From: an uncultured bacterium
GTDB taxonomy: Bacteria > Patescibacteriota > Microgenomatia > UBA1400 > PJMF01
Reading direction: 5' to 3'
DNA: 33,098 nt
NCBI GenBank assembly: GCA_903891335.1
Contig: CAITDX010000044.1
Span: 1-33,098 of the forward strand
Below the pieces are notes generated by a model. The model was not told where the DNA came from, made no database searches, and saw only the letters and a list, made by a program, of their open reading frames with translations. A program made the translations under genes and the position numbers. Positions 17,171-26,896 of the stretch are shown here, one piece after another. The first letter of the stretch is position 1, and each line of letters starts with the position of its first letter.

Positions 17171-18889
17171 GTGATGATAGACATTCGCGGCTTCCTCAAA
17201 CCCAAAAACGGCTCTCGAGCCACCAAGTACATTTTCGTCTCCGGCGGCGTTCTTTCTGGCTTAGGCAAAGGCGTTACCGCTGCCTCGCTCGGTGTTTTGC
17301 TCAAAGAACAGGGCTACAGCGTCACCAACATCAAGTGTGAGAACTACCTCAATCTTGATTCTGGCAACATCAATCCAGTTGAGCACGGTGATGTCTTTTT
17401 GTGTGAAGATGGCCTCGAAGCTGATCTCGATCTTGGCTCCTATGAGCGTTTCCTTGGCAAGGAAGTTGGCTACAAAAACTTCACCACCATGGGTCAGATC
17501 TACACTTCCGTCATCGAACGCACCAAAAACCTCGAGTATGGCGGCGCCACGGTCGACGCCATTCCCTACGTACCAGAGGAAGTCATTCGCCGCATCCGTG
17601 AGGCCGCTGAAGGCCACGACATCATCCTAATTGAGTTAGGTGGTACCGCTGGCGAGTATCAAAACATCATCTACTACGAGGCATACCGGATCATGAAAAT
17701 GACCTTACCTCAGGATGTGATTTTGCTCCACGTCACCTATTTCCCAGCTCCATCACACATCAATGAATTGAAATCCAAACCCACCCAACTTTCAGTTAAA
17801 GCCCTAAACTCCATGGGTATTCAGCCTGACTTCATCGTCGGACGGGGCGAGCTGGAAATTGACGAAAAACGCAAAGAAAAAACTGCCTATTTCTGCAACA
17901 TGGACAAAGAAGACATTATTTCCAATCCTGATTGCAAATCGATCTACGAAATTCCCTTGATTTTCAATCGCCAAGATTTTAGTCAGAAAGTCCTGGCTAA
18001 ACTCGGTCTAACTGCTAAGAAAATCAATCTCACTGCCTGGCAGCAAATGGTTGATAATATCTATGCAGACAAGACCAAAAAGGTCAAAATCGGCATTATT
18101 GCTAAATATATTGCTACAGGCGACTACGAGCTCAAAGACTCTTACACCTCACTGCTTGAATCAATTAGTCACTCATCTTGGCATGAAAAAATTGACGCCG
18201 AAATTGTCTTTATCAATGCCGAGAGTCTTGAGAAAAAAGACGCCAGTGCTCTCAAAAATCTCCAAGAAGTCGATGGCATTATTGTGCCCATTGGTTGGGG
18301 CGGCCGGGGAGTGGAAGGCAAAATTGAAGCCATTCGCTATGCTCGGGAACACAAGATCCCTTACTTAGGACTCTGCTACGGCATGCAATTAGCCTCAATC
18401 GAATTTGCCCGCCACGTCGTCGGCTTGACCGATGCCAACACTGAAGAAGTCGATCCAACTGCCGCTCACCAGATTATCCACTCAATTCCTTTTGAGGAGC
18501 GTTACCAAAAAATCAAAGGTACTGGTGCCAGTATGCGCCTTGGCGCCTACGATTGCATTCTCAAACCGGGCACCCTCGCCCATAGCATCTACAAGAAGCA
18601 TCAAGCCTTCAAAGATCCCAAAAACAACCTGATTTCCGAGCGTCACCGCCACCGCTTCGAGTTCAACAATGACTATCGTCAAGCACTTGAAGAAAAAGGC
18701 TTTGTGATTTCAGGCACCAGCCCAGATGATTTCTTCGTCGAGATGATTGAACTCTCGCCCAAAGAGCATCCCTTCTTTTTAGCGACTCAAGCGCACCCAG
18801 AGTACAAGTCTGCACCGCTGGCACCACACCCAATTTTTATCGAATATTTGCGCAGTATCTGGGAAGAAAAGAATAAACGCTCGAGCTAA
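17171..18889 (+). CDS. pyrG: CTP synthase
   Basis: [46 protein letters not shown], glutaminase [26 protein letters not shown]. Confidence 0.95.
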   Translation: MMIDIRGFLKPKNGSRATKYIFVSGGVLSGLGKGVTAASLGVLLKEQGYSVTNIKCENYLNLDSGNINPVEHGDVFLCEDGLEADLDLGSYERFLGKEVGYKNFTTMGQIYTSVIERTKNLEYGGATVDAIPYVPEEVIRRIREAAEGHDIILIELGGTAGEYQNIIYYEAYRIMKMTLPQDVILLHVTYFPAPSHINELKSKPTQLSVKALNSMGIQPDFIVGRGELEIDEKRKEKTAYFCNMDKEDIISNPDCKSIYEIPLIFNRQDFSQKVLAKLGLTAKKINLTAWQQMVDNIYADKTKKVKIGIIAKYIATGDYELKDSYTSLLESISHSSWHEKIDAEIVFINAESLEKKDASALKNLQEVDGIIVPIGWGGRGVEGKIEAIRYAREHKIPYLGLCYGMQLASIEFARHVVGLTDANTEEVDPTAAHQIIHSIPFEERYQKIKGTGASMRLGAYDCILKPGTLAHSIYKKHQAFKDPKNNLISERHRHRFEFNNDYRQALEEKGFVISGTSPDDFFVEMIELSPKEHPFFLATQAHPEYKSAPLAPHPIFIEYLRSIWEEKNKRSS

Positions 18890-18963
18890 TCAAACTCAGA
18901 TCGAAGCGATTCATAACTTCTGCTAGTTTTTTCTTGATCTATTTGCTACAATACCCGTTTGTT

Positions 18964-19317
18964 ATGGCACAGACTTTTATCTATCAACAAGAAACAGTTA
19001 ACGTTGGTGACACCATTCGCGTCCACCAAGAAATCTCTGAAGGCAAAAAAACCAGAGTTCAGGTTTTTGAAGGCTTGGTTATTGCCATCAAAAACCGTGA
19101 AACTGGCAAAAGCTTCACTGTCCGCAAAATCGCCAGCAATGGCGTTGGCGTAGAGAAGATTTTCCCCATGCTCATGCCCAGCATCAAGAAAATTGAAGTA
19201 AAACGCCGTGGTGAAATCAAGCGCAGTAAGCTATATTACCTGCGTGAGAAGATCGGTAAAGCCGCCAGCAGAGTTAAAGAAAAAAGTCTTTTCAAAAACA
19301 CAGCGAAAGCTGCCTAA
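18964..19317 (+). CDS. rplS: 50S ribosomal protein L19
   Basis: [33 protein letters not shown]...[31 protein letters not shown] upstream at 18947. Confidence 0.95.
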   Translation: MAQTFIYQQETVNVGDTIRVHQEISEGKKTRVQVFEGLVIAIKNRETGKSFTVRKIASNGVGVEKIFPMLMPSIKKIEVKRRGEIKRSKLYYLREKIGKAASRVKEKSLFKNTAKAA

Positions 19318-19669
19318 TTTCGCTCATGGGTTAGCTGCTGAAGATTTAGCCCTCCACTTTCTCCTTCTGAAGAACTATCGTTTGCTCGACCGCAATGTGC
19401 GGCTTGGCAATTTCGAAATTGATCTCATTATGCTTGATCTGACTTTTGATGAAATTGTTTTTGTCGAAGTCAAATATCGCCGTTCTATGCAAGCTGGAGA
19501 GGGGAGTATCAGTGTCGATGCGCGCAAAATCAATCGCATGAACCAGGTTGCTCACGCCTTTTTACGCAAACACGACTACCAAAAAGCGTATCGATTTGAT
19601 ATCATATCCATCGTTGGTAATTTGCAGAGTCCAGAGATACTTCATTTCGAGAATATCACTTGGCTCTAA
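19208..19669 (+). CDS. YraN/UPF0102 family nuclease-like protein (true start uncertain, probably near 19300)
   Basis: [52 protein letters not shown]; overlaps the rplS 3' end. Confidence 0.85.
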   Translation: MVKSSAVSYITCVRRSVKPPAELKKKVFSKTQRKLPNFAHGLAAEDLALHFLLLKNYRLLDRNVRLGNFEIDLIMLDLTFDEIVFVEVKYRRSMQAGEGSISVDARKINRMNQVAHAFLRKHDYQKAYRFDIISIVGNLQSPEILHFENITWL

Positions 19670-19701
19670 ATCAAATGAACAAACCAGCGCACAATCTAGA
19701 C

Positions 19702-19773
19702 GGCCCCATCGTCTAGCGGTTAGGACTTCGGGTTTTCATCCCGGCAACTGGGGTTCGATTCCCCATGGGGTCA
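19702..19773 (+). tRNA. tRNA-Glu(TTC)
   Basis: GGCCCCATCGTCTAGCGGTTAGGACTTCGGGTTTTCATCCCGGCAACTGGGGTTCGATTCCCCATGGGGTCA. Confidence 0.95.
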
Positions 19774-19780
19774 CAAGATA

Positions 19781-19807
19781 AAAAGAGCGGTTTATCCGCT
19801 CTTTTTT
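19781..19807 (+). terminator. Intrinsic terminator after tRNA-Glu
   Basis: AAAAGAGCGG-TTTAT-CCGCTCTTTTTT. Confidence 0.9.
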
Positions 19808-19958
19808 GTTATTTTATCCTCGCTGGAGAATTTGTAGCAAGCAATCTCGTATTCCCCATGATGAATAAACACAACTAACCCACAAGAAACTACCTCGCTT
19901 GCACAAATGAAGCGCAATGGACTACAATATACTCAGTACCAATTTTACGGGATATACA

Positions 19959-20903
19959 ATGCCAAACATCGCCAATGACCAAGCAACGGCAACAGCAAGT
20001 GAGCAAGCACAACAAGCTTCCATCATGCAAGCGCCAACAGAAACAAAGAGTCAAGATCAAAAACCAGCTAAAAAACCCATGATGGTTGTAGCTGGAGTAG
20101 CTGCGGTCGCTATTATTGCCGCAGGCATTTACTTCATTGCTAGTTCATTGGCCGCTCCTGCCAAAATTCGTGAGCAAGCTCTCCTAACTCAAGATGTTGT
20201 CACCGACTATAACAAAACCCTCAGTGATATCATGACTGCAGTAGTTGAAGATGAACCTGAAACTTCTGCGGGAATGGAGCGCAGTCTTGAGGAAGCTGAA
20301 AACTCATTGAGAAATGCAGAAGAACAGCAAAAGAATCTTAATGAATTGAGTGAAAAAATCACCATGCGCCAACTTAAAGAATACCGAACTGCACTTGATG
20401 AATACATCCAAGTAGCCAATGAAGTCGTTGCCGTTCAAAAAGACTACGTCGCTATTGGCGAGAAATATATTGCTCCCTTCAAAGCATATGAAGAATTTAA
20501 CGTCGCCATCGCTGGCGTCAGCAATTACATGTACTCAGATCCAGGTAAATATGTATCTGAACTAGAAAAATATATCGGTCAACATGATGACATCTACCAG
20601 CAATTCAAAGGCATGCAGCCAGCTGGCTGGTTTGTTGAAGGCCATGATGTCCTCCTGAAATCAATTGATGCGACCACTGGTCTGCTTAAATCAATGAAGG
20701 ACGCTGTCGGCAAACGCTCACAACAAGACATCATTGCTGCTACTCAAAAATTTGAAGAAGTCATGCAAAGCATCAACACTGATTCAGAAAAAGCTGAAGA
20801 TGGCTTCGATAAGAAAGCCAAAGAGCTATCTGATCGTCTTGAGGACGCCTACAATGATGTCGAGGATGAGTACAACAGTATTAAAGTCCAATACAAACTC
20901 TAA
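19959..20903 (+). CDS. Hypothetical single-TM protein with long helical/coiled-coil exterior
   Basis: KKPMMVVAGVAAVAIIAAGIYFIASSLAA TM followed by charged helical sequence; start taken as MPNIAND. Confidence 0.65.
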   Translation: MPNIANDQATATASEQAQQASIMQAPTETKSQDQKPAKKPMMVVAGVAAVAIIAAGIYFIASSLAAPAKIREQALLTQDVVTDYNKTLSDIMTAVVEDEPETSAGMERSLEEAENSLRNAEEQQKNLNELSEKITMRQLKEYRTALDEYIQVANEVVAVQKDYVAIGEKYIAPFKAYEEFNVAIAGVSNYMYSDPGKYVSELEKYIGQHDDIYQQFKGMQPAGWFVEGHDVLLKSIDATTGLLKSMKDAVGKRSQQDIIAATQKFEEVMQSINTDSEKAEDGFDKKAKELSDRLEDAYNDVEDEYNSIKVQYKL

Positions 20904-20904
20904 A

Positions 20905-21969
20905 TTACTCTGATAACGGAATCCAACCAATTTCAGCAGCGGTGTGCCGGTTAATCACCAGTTCACCCTGCTGAAATTCGGCTCGGTGAAACTCACCTTC
21001 TCTTTGTTCAATCAATCCACACATAATATCGCCAGTTTTCTGAGGAAAAGTCGGCTGCTGATCGGGATTACCGCGACCAGTTGCCTCACAACCATATTCA
21101 TTTTCTAGATATTTATCCTTGGCTCCAAAGAGGTGAAGGGTCTCATGAGCTGCAATCTCAACGAGGGTGGAGGCAAATGCCACTGAGAAATCATAGGCGT
21201 TGACATACGCTTGTCGCTGTCCTTCATCGCTAAAGGAACGAAAAGCTTTCTGATCATAGAATGAATCAGCAGTCTCATCGCCTAAAAAACTATCATCAAA
21301 ATAAATAAAAAGCGCAGATTTTCCTTCGCCAAGGACAATCTTGTGCTTGGCAAGAATAGTTGCAAATTGATCCTGTAACTTCTGGACTGCATAGACATCT
21401 CGATCCCAAAACTCCATCACATCACCAACTCGATTAACTGCAAGCTCTTCAATGGTGGGAGCCAGATGGAGGACAAGCGTAAATGGCTTGGCTCGATAGT
21501 TACGCGCTTGCTCTGCAAAAAAGGTGTGCATCGCAAAAAGAGAATCGTAGCGAGTGCTAGAAAATTGTTGTAATTGTTTAATGAGAGGCATGATTTGTGC
21601 ATCGCTTGTGTCTGGCGGACGCACAAAAAAGACATAGAGGTTTTGAATCCCAACCAGCTGTGGACGCTCGAGTGGTGCCTGCTGTCGCAATTGCGCACGC
21701 TCTGCCTGCTCTTGGGTTTGTTGCTCAAGCAACGCCTGATAAGCTACATCGGCTGCCTCTCTTGCAGCTTGCTTGTCCTGCTGCCGTTGGTGCAGGCTCA
21801 CCCGCAATCGCAGATTTGCCACTACCACCTGCAGAAGTGCTAGTGAAACCACTACAACTCCCAGCCAAATTAACAAGCGTTTCTTTGACTGAGCTTTGAG
21901 CCACTTTGAAAGAGTAATCATTAAGTGGTAGATGCGTTCTTGAAGGTGATTGAAATGAGCCGACAACAT
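20905..21969 (-). CDS. Membrane-anchored metzincin-like zinc metalloprotease
   Basis: N-terminal TM; AAHETLHLFGAKDKY (HExxHxxGxxD) followed by TGDIMCGL (Met-turn-like). Confidence 0.6.
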   Translation of the reverse strand: MLSAHFNHLQERIYHLMITLSKWLKAQSKKRLLIWLGVVVVSLALLQVVVANLRLRVSLHQRQQDKQAAREAADVAYQALLEQQTQEQAERAQLRQQAPLERPQLVGIQNLYVFFVRPPDTSDAQIMPLIKQLQQFSSTRYDSLFAMHTFFAEQARNYRAKPFTLVLHLAPTIEELAVNRVGDVMEFWDRDVYAVQKLQDQFATILAKHKIVLGEGKSALFIYFDDSFLGDETADSFYDQKAFRSFSDEGQRQAYVNAYDFSVAFASTLVEIAAHETLHLFGAKDKYLENEYGCEATGRGNPDQQPTFPQKTGDIMCGLIEQREGEFHRAEFQQGELVINRHTAAEIGWIPLSE

Positions 21970-21995
21970 ACTGCTATTAGTATACGCGCAGAGAA

Positions 21996-22550
21996 CTACT
22001 CAGTCGCTGGCTGTTGTATCAGTAACCCCAACTTCTTGGTCGTATTCCAATTTCTGATGGTCATTTCCTGATAAATTGGCAACTGCACGATACGACTGAG
22101 GTGACTTTGGCTGAGTTTAGCGATCTGACGAGTGAAGTAGAGCACTCCTGGACCAGCGGTAACCTTATCAACTCCTTGTTTGAGTGTCAGTTGCGAAAGC
22201 GCTGTTTCTACTAACTCTGGGGCACTGAGAAAAAGCACGTCATAGCGATACTGATCAGGATTTTGACCAAATGCAGGCGGTTTCTGTTTGATAATCTGCT
22301 CAACTGCCGCCTGCGTTAGCACCCAAACTCGAATGGCAATACCAAAACGCTCTTGTATAACTGCCTGCACTTGTTGTTGTAATGCTTTTTCAGATAAGTG
22401 GCTGCAAAGTAAGACATTGCCGCTCTGGATATAGGTCTGAACTTGAGTGAAACCAGCTGCTGTTAGAGAATCCCTCAAGGCACTCATTGCAATGATGTTT
22501 TTGCCACCGACATTGATGCCACGTAGAAGAATGAGAAAAGGCTGAGACAT
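21996..22550 (-). CDS. DUF1697 family protein
   Basis: FLILLRGINVGGKNIIAMSALRDSLTAAGFTQVQTYIQSGNVLL. Confidence 0.88.
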   Translation of the reverse strand: MSQPFLILLRGINVGGKNIIAMSALRDSLTAAGFTQVQTYIQSGNVLLCSHLSEKALQQQVQAVIQERFGIAIRVWVLTQAAVEQIIKQKPPAFGQNPDQYRYDVLFLSAPELVETALSQLTLKQGVDKVTAGPGVLYFTRQIAKLSQSHLSRIVQLPIYQEMTIRNWNTTKKLGLLIQQPATE

Positions 22551-22663
22551 TAGTGGAAATTATAGACAAAAATATGCGAATCTGGCAAGAAAGCTAAAAA
22601 TGTGCTCTATCGCTACTGTTACTATTTGATATATTTTGATATAATACATTATATTATTATATT

Positions 22664-22694
22664 GATAGATATAGATATGTAGTTTCTATCTATC
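22664..22694. repeat. Inverted repeat GATAGATATAGA ... TCTATCTATC in leader of surface-protein gene
   Basis: Direct reading; lies between TATAAT (22640-22645) and ATG 22713. Confidence 0.6.
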
Positions 22695-22712
22695 CAAATA
22701 AATAAAATCTAT

Positions 22713-23899
22713 ATGAAGACCACCTTCAAAATCAGCACTAACTTCTGCATGGCTCTTACTGTATTTAGTATGATGCTTTTTTCAGCTACAAATGCGGAAA
22801 AAATTAATAGCATCGTTCGACCAGTCGAAGCAGCTAGACCAGAAAAAATTGATATTTGTCATGCTACTGACTCTCACACTAATCCTTATGATAACGGCAA
22901 AAAAGAAGTTAGCTATGACTCAATCGTCACCGTGCCAAATGGTCATGACACTCACAATGGCCCAGTTTGGTATGCTGGCATTGCCGATCATAGTTGGGGA
23001 GATATCATCCCTCCATTTAGCTGGACAGAGTGTCCTGAGGATGAGGCTGCATATACTAGTGATGACTCAACTAAGGCATGCAAAATTAATTTACCAGGAG
23101 GTGTAAAAAAATACACTGATGAAGTTGCAAAAAACTACGCCGGTAAAAACTGGACTACTGAAGGTCAGGCCGTTTTCAACAACAACTGTGAAATCCCAGG
23201 AGACACCTGTGAAGAAACCGTCGCTTGTCCCACTCAATGTGACTACGAAGGCGGAGAAATTGAAGGTGAATGTGGCCCAATTGAATGTGATGCGACAGAA
23301 TCTTGTGAAGAGGTTGATCCTTGCGAAGAAAACCCTGAATTAGAGGAATGCCAGGAACCAACTCCTACTCCCACCGCAACTCCTACTCCAAGTGTGACTC
23401 CAACCGCAACTCCCACTCCAGAAGATCCCAACAATGAGTCTTCCAAGCTGTGGGTAGAGCACTTGGCTTGTGACCAATATGATTTCCGTGCTGAGATGGA
23501 TCTGAAAACTGATGACAAACCAGTCCAAGATGTGCTCGTCACCTTCACTTACAATGGTTTAAGCAAGAATGCCTACACCAACAAAGATGGCCGTGCTTCA
23601 ACTTTGTGAACAAACAATTCACAACCTCTTTCACCTTCACTGGTGAAGCAGTCGTCAAGGCTACTCCAAACAATGGTTTTGCTACTCAAGAAACCAAAGC
23701 AACTGCCGAAACTAACTGTCAGGAAATGGGTGCCATCAGTACTCCAGTCAGCACTCCAGCTAGTTCTGGTCAAGTCCTTGGTGCGAATACCTACGCCGAA
23801 ACTGGTGTCTTCGAAGACGTGCTTATGAGCATTGTCGGTCTCAGTGGTGCTACAATGACTTCTGTCGGAGCCATGTTGCATGCCAAGAAGAAGAACTAA
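22713..23899 (+). pseudogene. Secreted cell-surface protein with PTPT linker and C-terminal sorting signal, interrupted by a frameshift near 23595-23606
   Basis: Frame 1: signal peptide, IDICHATDSHTNPY...HSWGDIIPPF, Cys/Glu-rich region, PTPTPTATPTPS linker, VLVTFTYNGLSKNAYTNKDGRAS then TGA. The -1 frame continues FNFVNKQFTTSFTFTGEAVVKATPNNGFATQ...GQVLGANTYAETGVFEDVLMSIVGLSGATMTSVGAMLHAKKKN. Confidence 0.75.
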
Positions 23900-24485
23900 A
23901 CAGATTCAAAAGCCAGCAAAACGCAAACAGCGCTTTGCTTCACTATCACAACTGAATATCCCTATCGCCTTAATGGTGGTAGGGATATTTTTGATGGCTC
24001 TCTCAGGTCTACACTGGTATTTCCGCTATCAAGCGCTTACCATCAGTGAGACAATACTCGGTCAATATGCTTCCTATGAAGTTGAAGGGGCAGAGCGTCG
24101 ACCAGTCCACATCAAGATTCCTTGGTTTGTCGATGTCGACATTAGCCAACAAACCTTAGTGGCAAATCAGTGGACAATCGCTGAGAAAGAAGCTTCGCAT
24201 CTAGCCAGCTCGGCCCGACCTGGCGAGCAAGGCAACATCATCATTTATGGCCACAACACGCGGCAAATCATGGGCAATATTCGCGCACTCAAAGGTAATG
24301 AAATCATCACCCTGACTACCGCTGACGGCCAAGAACATCGCTATCGCATCACCAAGATTGCCGAAGTTCAACCAGATGAAACTGAGTTTCTCCTGCCAAC
24401 ACAAACGGAAACCCTGACGCTCTATACTTGCTCAGGATTCATGGACCGCCTCAGATTTGTGGTGAGGGGGGAGAGGGTGGAGTAA
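23880..24485 (+). CDS. Sortase
   Basis: N-terminal TM; NIIIYGHNTRQIMGNIRAL (His), LTLYTCSGFMDRLRFVVRG (Cys/Arg). Overlaps the 3' end of the surface-protein reading frame. Confidence 0.85.
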   Translation: MPRRRTKQIQKPAKRKQRFASLSQLNIPIALMVVGIFLMALSGLHWYFRYQALTISETILGQYASYEVEGAERRPVHIKIPWFVDVDISQQTLVANQWTIAEKEASHLASSARPGEQGNIIIYGHNTRQIMGNIRALKGNEIITLTTADGQEHRYRITKIAEVQPDETEFLLPTQTETLTLYTCSGFMDRLRFVVRGERVE

Positions 24486-24488
24486 AGT

Positions 24489-25028
24489 CTAAATTTGCTT
24501 CCAAACAAAGAAAGTTTTTTTGTCTTTTTGGACTTCAATATATCCACTAGGATTAAAATCTCTTTCAGAGAGATTTACGGATCCTTCGTGTTTTTTGTAC
24601 TCTGTCTTTAATCCTGGATAACTTGGAGAATCAATCGTTTCGTCTTCTCGGCCAATATATTCAATGTCAGTGCTATGCGTGACTCCTAATTCCTCTCTAA
24701 GAGCTCGAGTAATGGCATTCATAACATTCTCATTCGGAGACATTTTTTCACTCACTCCAGACAAACCTCGTCGGCGAGTCCGTCCATCACTAAATTCTTG
24801 CCTATCTTCAATTAGTTGAAAAGTGACTCCATCCTTGCTAAAGTACACTTCGACGTGCACAAATTCAACTCTTCTCAATAGTTCATTCCCTGACTCAACT
24901 AAGTGTGTTTCACCTGCAAGCACTTCTTTGACGAGGTGTTCAAGAGTTTTAGCTTTTCCAACACCCCAATTTTCAGTACTAATGCCATGTTTTTCTAACT
25001 TTTGTTTTATCTGATGTTCAATTGACAT
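24489..25028 (-). CDS. Nudix-like protein (degenerate Nudix box)
   Basis: GLSGVSEKMSPNENVMNAITRALREELGV resembles ...E-X7-R..REELG. Confidence 0.45.
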   Translation of the reverse strand: MSIEHQIKQKLEKHGISTENWGVGKAKTLEHLVKEVLAGETHLVESGNELLRRVEFVHVEVYFSKDGVTFQLIEDRQEFSDGRTRRRGLSGVSEKMSPNENVMNAITRALREELGVTHSTDIEYIGREDETIDSPSYPGLKTEYKKHEGSVNLSERDFNPSGYIEVQKDKKTFFVWKQI

Positions 25029-25093
25029 AAAAAATCTTTCATTATAATTAGTTAATTATACACCTCATCTAAAAGAAACCCATAAAAATCTTA

Positions 25094-25924
25094 CTACTTT
25101 ATCTCCTCTAACATTCCCTTCTTCTCATCGGGAGTCAAACCCTTCAAATCATCACCTTTGCCCTTATCTTTACCTTGGTTGTCCTCGCCGTTGCCGTTCT
25201 TACCATTTCCACCCTTATTTTCACTCTCATCTTCCTCTTCGCCTTCAAACTCCATGTCTTCTAATTCTTGGATAATTTGCTCGATGTTTGATTGGGTTTG
25301 CTCAATTTGCTGGGCTACTTGCTCAGAAGTAGTTGGAACAAGCGGAACAGCGGGAGCAGTAGTTGTATTGGCAGAAGGCATATTATTTCCGGTGGCATTC
25401 GTTGGTGGAAGCTGAGCATCCTGCTGGGTAGTCGTTGGCTGAGTAGTTCCAACCACACCTGATTGACCCATCTTACCTTGCGGCGCGGCTGCTTGGTGAG
25501 TCGTCGTCTGACTCGTTTCTTGCACAACCACTCGTTTCTGTTCTTCCAAATCAGCGTTCATTTTCTTGAGCGTAGCTACATAGGTATTACGCGCCTCTGT
25601 TTTGACCGTCGCACTTTTAATTTGCTTGATATCAGTAGTTGTCGCTGACAACTGTTGGTTGAGCTGGACGATACCAGTGGCAGCATATTCGCTGGTCGCA
25701 ACTTTTTGAAATTCATTGAATCGGCGCTCGGCGATCTTAACCTGCGTCGCAGATTGCAAGGCATCGGAGGGACTTAGTAAGGCAAGTGCAACTTTCTCTA
25801 GCGACAACTTCCATGAATAGGTTGCGTCTCCTGGTACAGCATTCCAAGAAGCCAGTGCCATTCCACTGGGAGTAATGAGGAAAAGAAGCAAAGCCCACAC
25901 CGCGATATCGAGGTATTTTTTCAT
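25094..25924 (-). CDS. Secreted DUF5667-type protein with acidic G/N/K-rich tail
   Basis: Signal peptide MKKYLDIAVWALLLFL; NAVPGDATYSWKLSLEKVALALLSPSDALQSATQVKIAERRFNEF. Confidence 0.7.
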   Translation of the reverse strand: MKKYLDIAVWALLLFLITPSGMALASWNAVPGDATYSWKLSLEKVALALLSPSDALQSATQVKIAERRFNEFQKVATSEYAATGIVQLNQQLSATTTDIKQIKSATVKTEARNTYVATLKKMNADLEEQKRVVVQETSQTTTHQAAAPQGKMGQSGVVGTTQPTTTQQDAQLPPTNATGNNMPSANTTTAPAVPLVPTTSEQVAQQIEQTQSNIEQIIQELEDMEFEGEEEDESENKGGNGKNGNGEDNQGKDKGKGDDLKGLTPDEKKGMLEEIK

Positions 25925-25969
25925 ACAAGAAAAACTCCTTCTCTTCCATGGTATCATATCTACCATCTC

Positions 25970-26551
25970 ATGAATCTATCTTCTTATTCTCACCTCATCT
26001 TCGACTTCGACGAAACCATCGCCACACTACAGATTCGCTGGCCAGAGTGGCATAGGCAAATCGCATCAGTCGTCCAAAACTATGAGGCAGATTTCAACGC
26101 TGAGGACGCTGCCAAGCTGACCATGTACGACATTCACGGCTACATCGATCGTTATGGCAAGGCTTTTCGCGATGATTTTGTGGCTTTTGAGCAGCGAATT
26201 GAGACGCAAAATTATCAGGGTTTTGACATTGTCCCGGCTGGTTTCGCCTTACTTAAACAGGCACAGCAAGAGCAGAAGCAACTTTACCTACTAACCTCCA
26301 ATTGCCGAGCGGTAGTGGGACCAGTCCTGATTGAACTCAGTATCAAAGATTATTTTCAGCGCATTATCACCGTTGATGATGTCGACAATCTCAAACCGAG
26401 TGCTGCACCATGGCAACTCATTGCTACAACTAAAGCGGAACAGCAAATTCCTAAAGCCAAGTGGTTGATGGTGGGAGATAGTGCTTCGGATAGTGGCTTC
26501 GCAGCAGCAGTTGGGATTGATTTTGTTAATGTCAATCAACTTACTCACTAA
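25970..26551 (+). CDS. HAD-superfamily hydrolase
   Basis: LIFDFDETIATL, LLTSNCRAVV, KWLMVGDSASDSGFAAAVG. Confidence 0.85.
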   Translation: MNLSSYSHLIFDFDETIATLQIRWPEWHRQIASVVQNYEADFNAEDAAKLTMYDIHGYIDRYGKAFRDDFVAFEQRIETQNYQGFDIVPAGFALLKQAQQEQKQLYLLTSNCRAVVGPVLIELSIKDYFQRIITVDDVDNLKPSAAPWQLIATTKAEQQIPKAKWLMVGDSASDSGFAAAVGIDFVNVNQLTH

Positions 26552-26854
26552 GTGCAACCCAAACTGAATGTACGTCTAACTTAAGGTTTCTGATCCCTAA
26601 TTCTGGAATAAATAGCTCAAACTGAATGTTCTTTCCATCTCTGGTAATTTCCCTTCCACTCTGATAATGGTCTTCCATGAGTGCCTTGAGTAATGGAGAG
26701 TAATCATCGATTTCTATGATGTGAGACCAATCCTTCGATATTTAATTTGACCCTCGAAAGTCTTGTTGGTCTTCTTACATGTAGCAGAAGCCTCTACAAC
26801 CTGATATTCTCTACTGAACTGACCTTCTGGCGGTGTTGATGGAACTTCAATCAT
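26541..26854 (-). pseudogene. Small frameshifted hypothetical gene not in ORF track
   Basis: Minus strand: MIEVPSTPPEGQFSREYQVVEASATCKKTNKTFEGQIKY then shift to SKDWSHIIEIDDYSPLLKALMEDHYQSGREITRDGKNIQFELFIPELGIRNLKLDVHSVWVALSE*; adding one T near 26738-26741 joins the frames. Confidence 0.6.
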
Positions 26855-26896
26855 AGGTGGTTAATTTATAAAATAGATTGCGCCACAAATAAACCT

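Noticed and set aside
19851-19860. ATTCCCCATG downstream of tRNA-Glu repeats part of its T-arm (possible att-like repeat)
   Set aside because: Only about 10 nt and no accompanying element; chance match is likely.
23340-23430. Short repeats ACTCCTACTCCCACCGCAACTCC as a possible satellite or CRISPR-like array
   Set aside because: They encode a PTPTPTATPTPS linker in frame; no spacer/repeat structure.
23119-23548. Alternative-frame ORFs over the surface-protein gene
   Set aside because: Low-complexity shadows of the Cys/Glu- and Pro/Thr-rich coding sequence.
23600-23609. TGA recoding as glycine (as in some CPR lineages) to explain the surface-protein stop
   Set aside because: Read-through in the same frame does not give the sorting-signal sequence; only a -1 shift does, and TGA serves as a normal stop for lexA.
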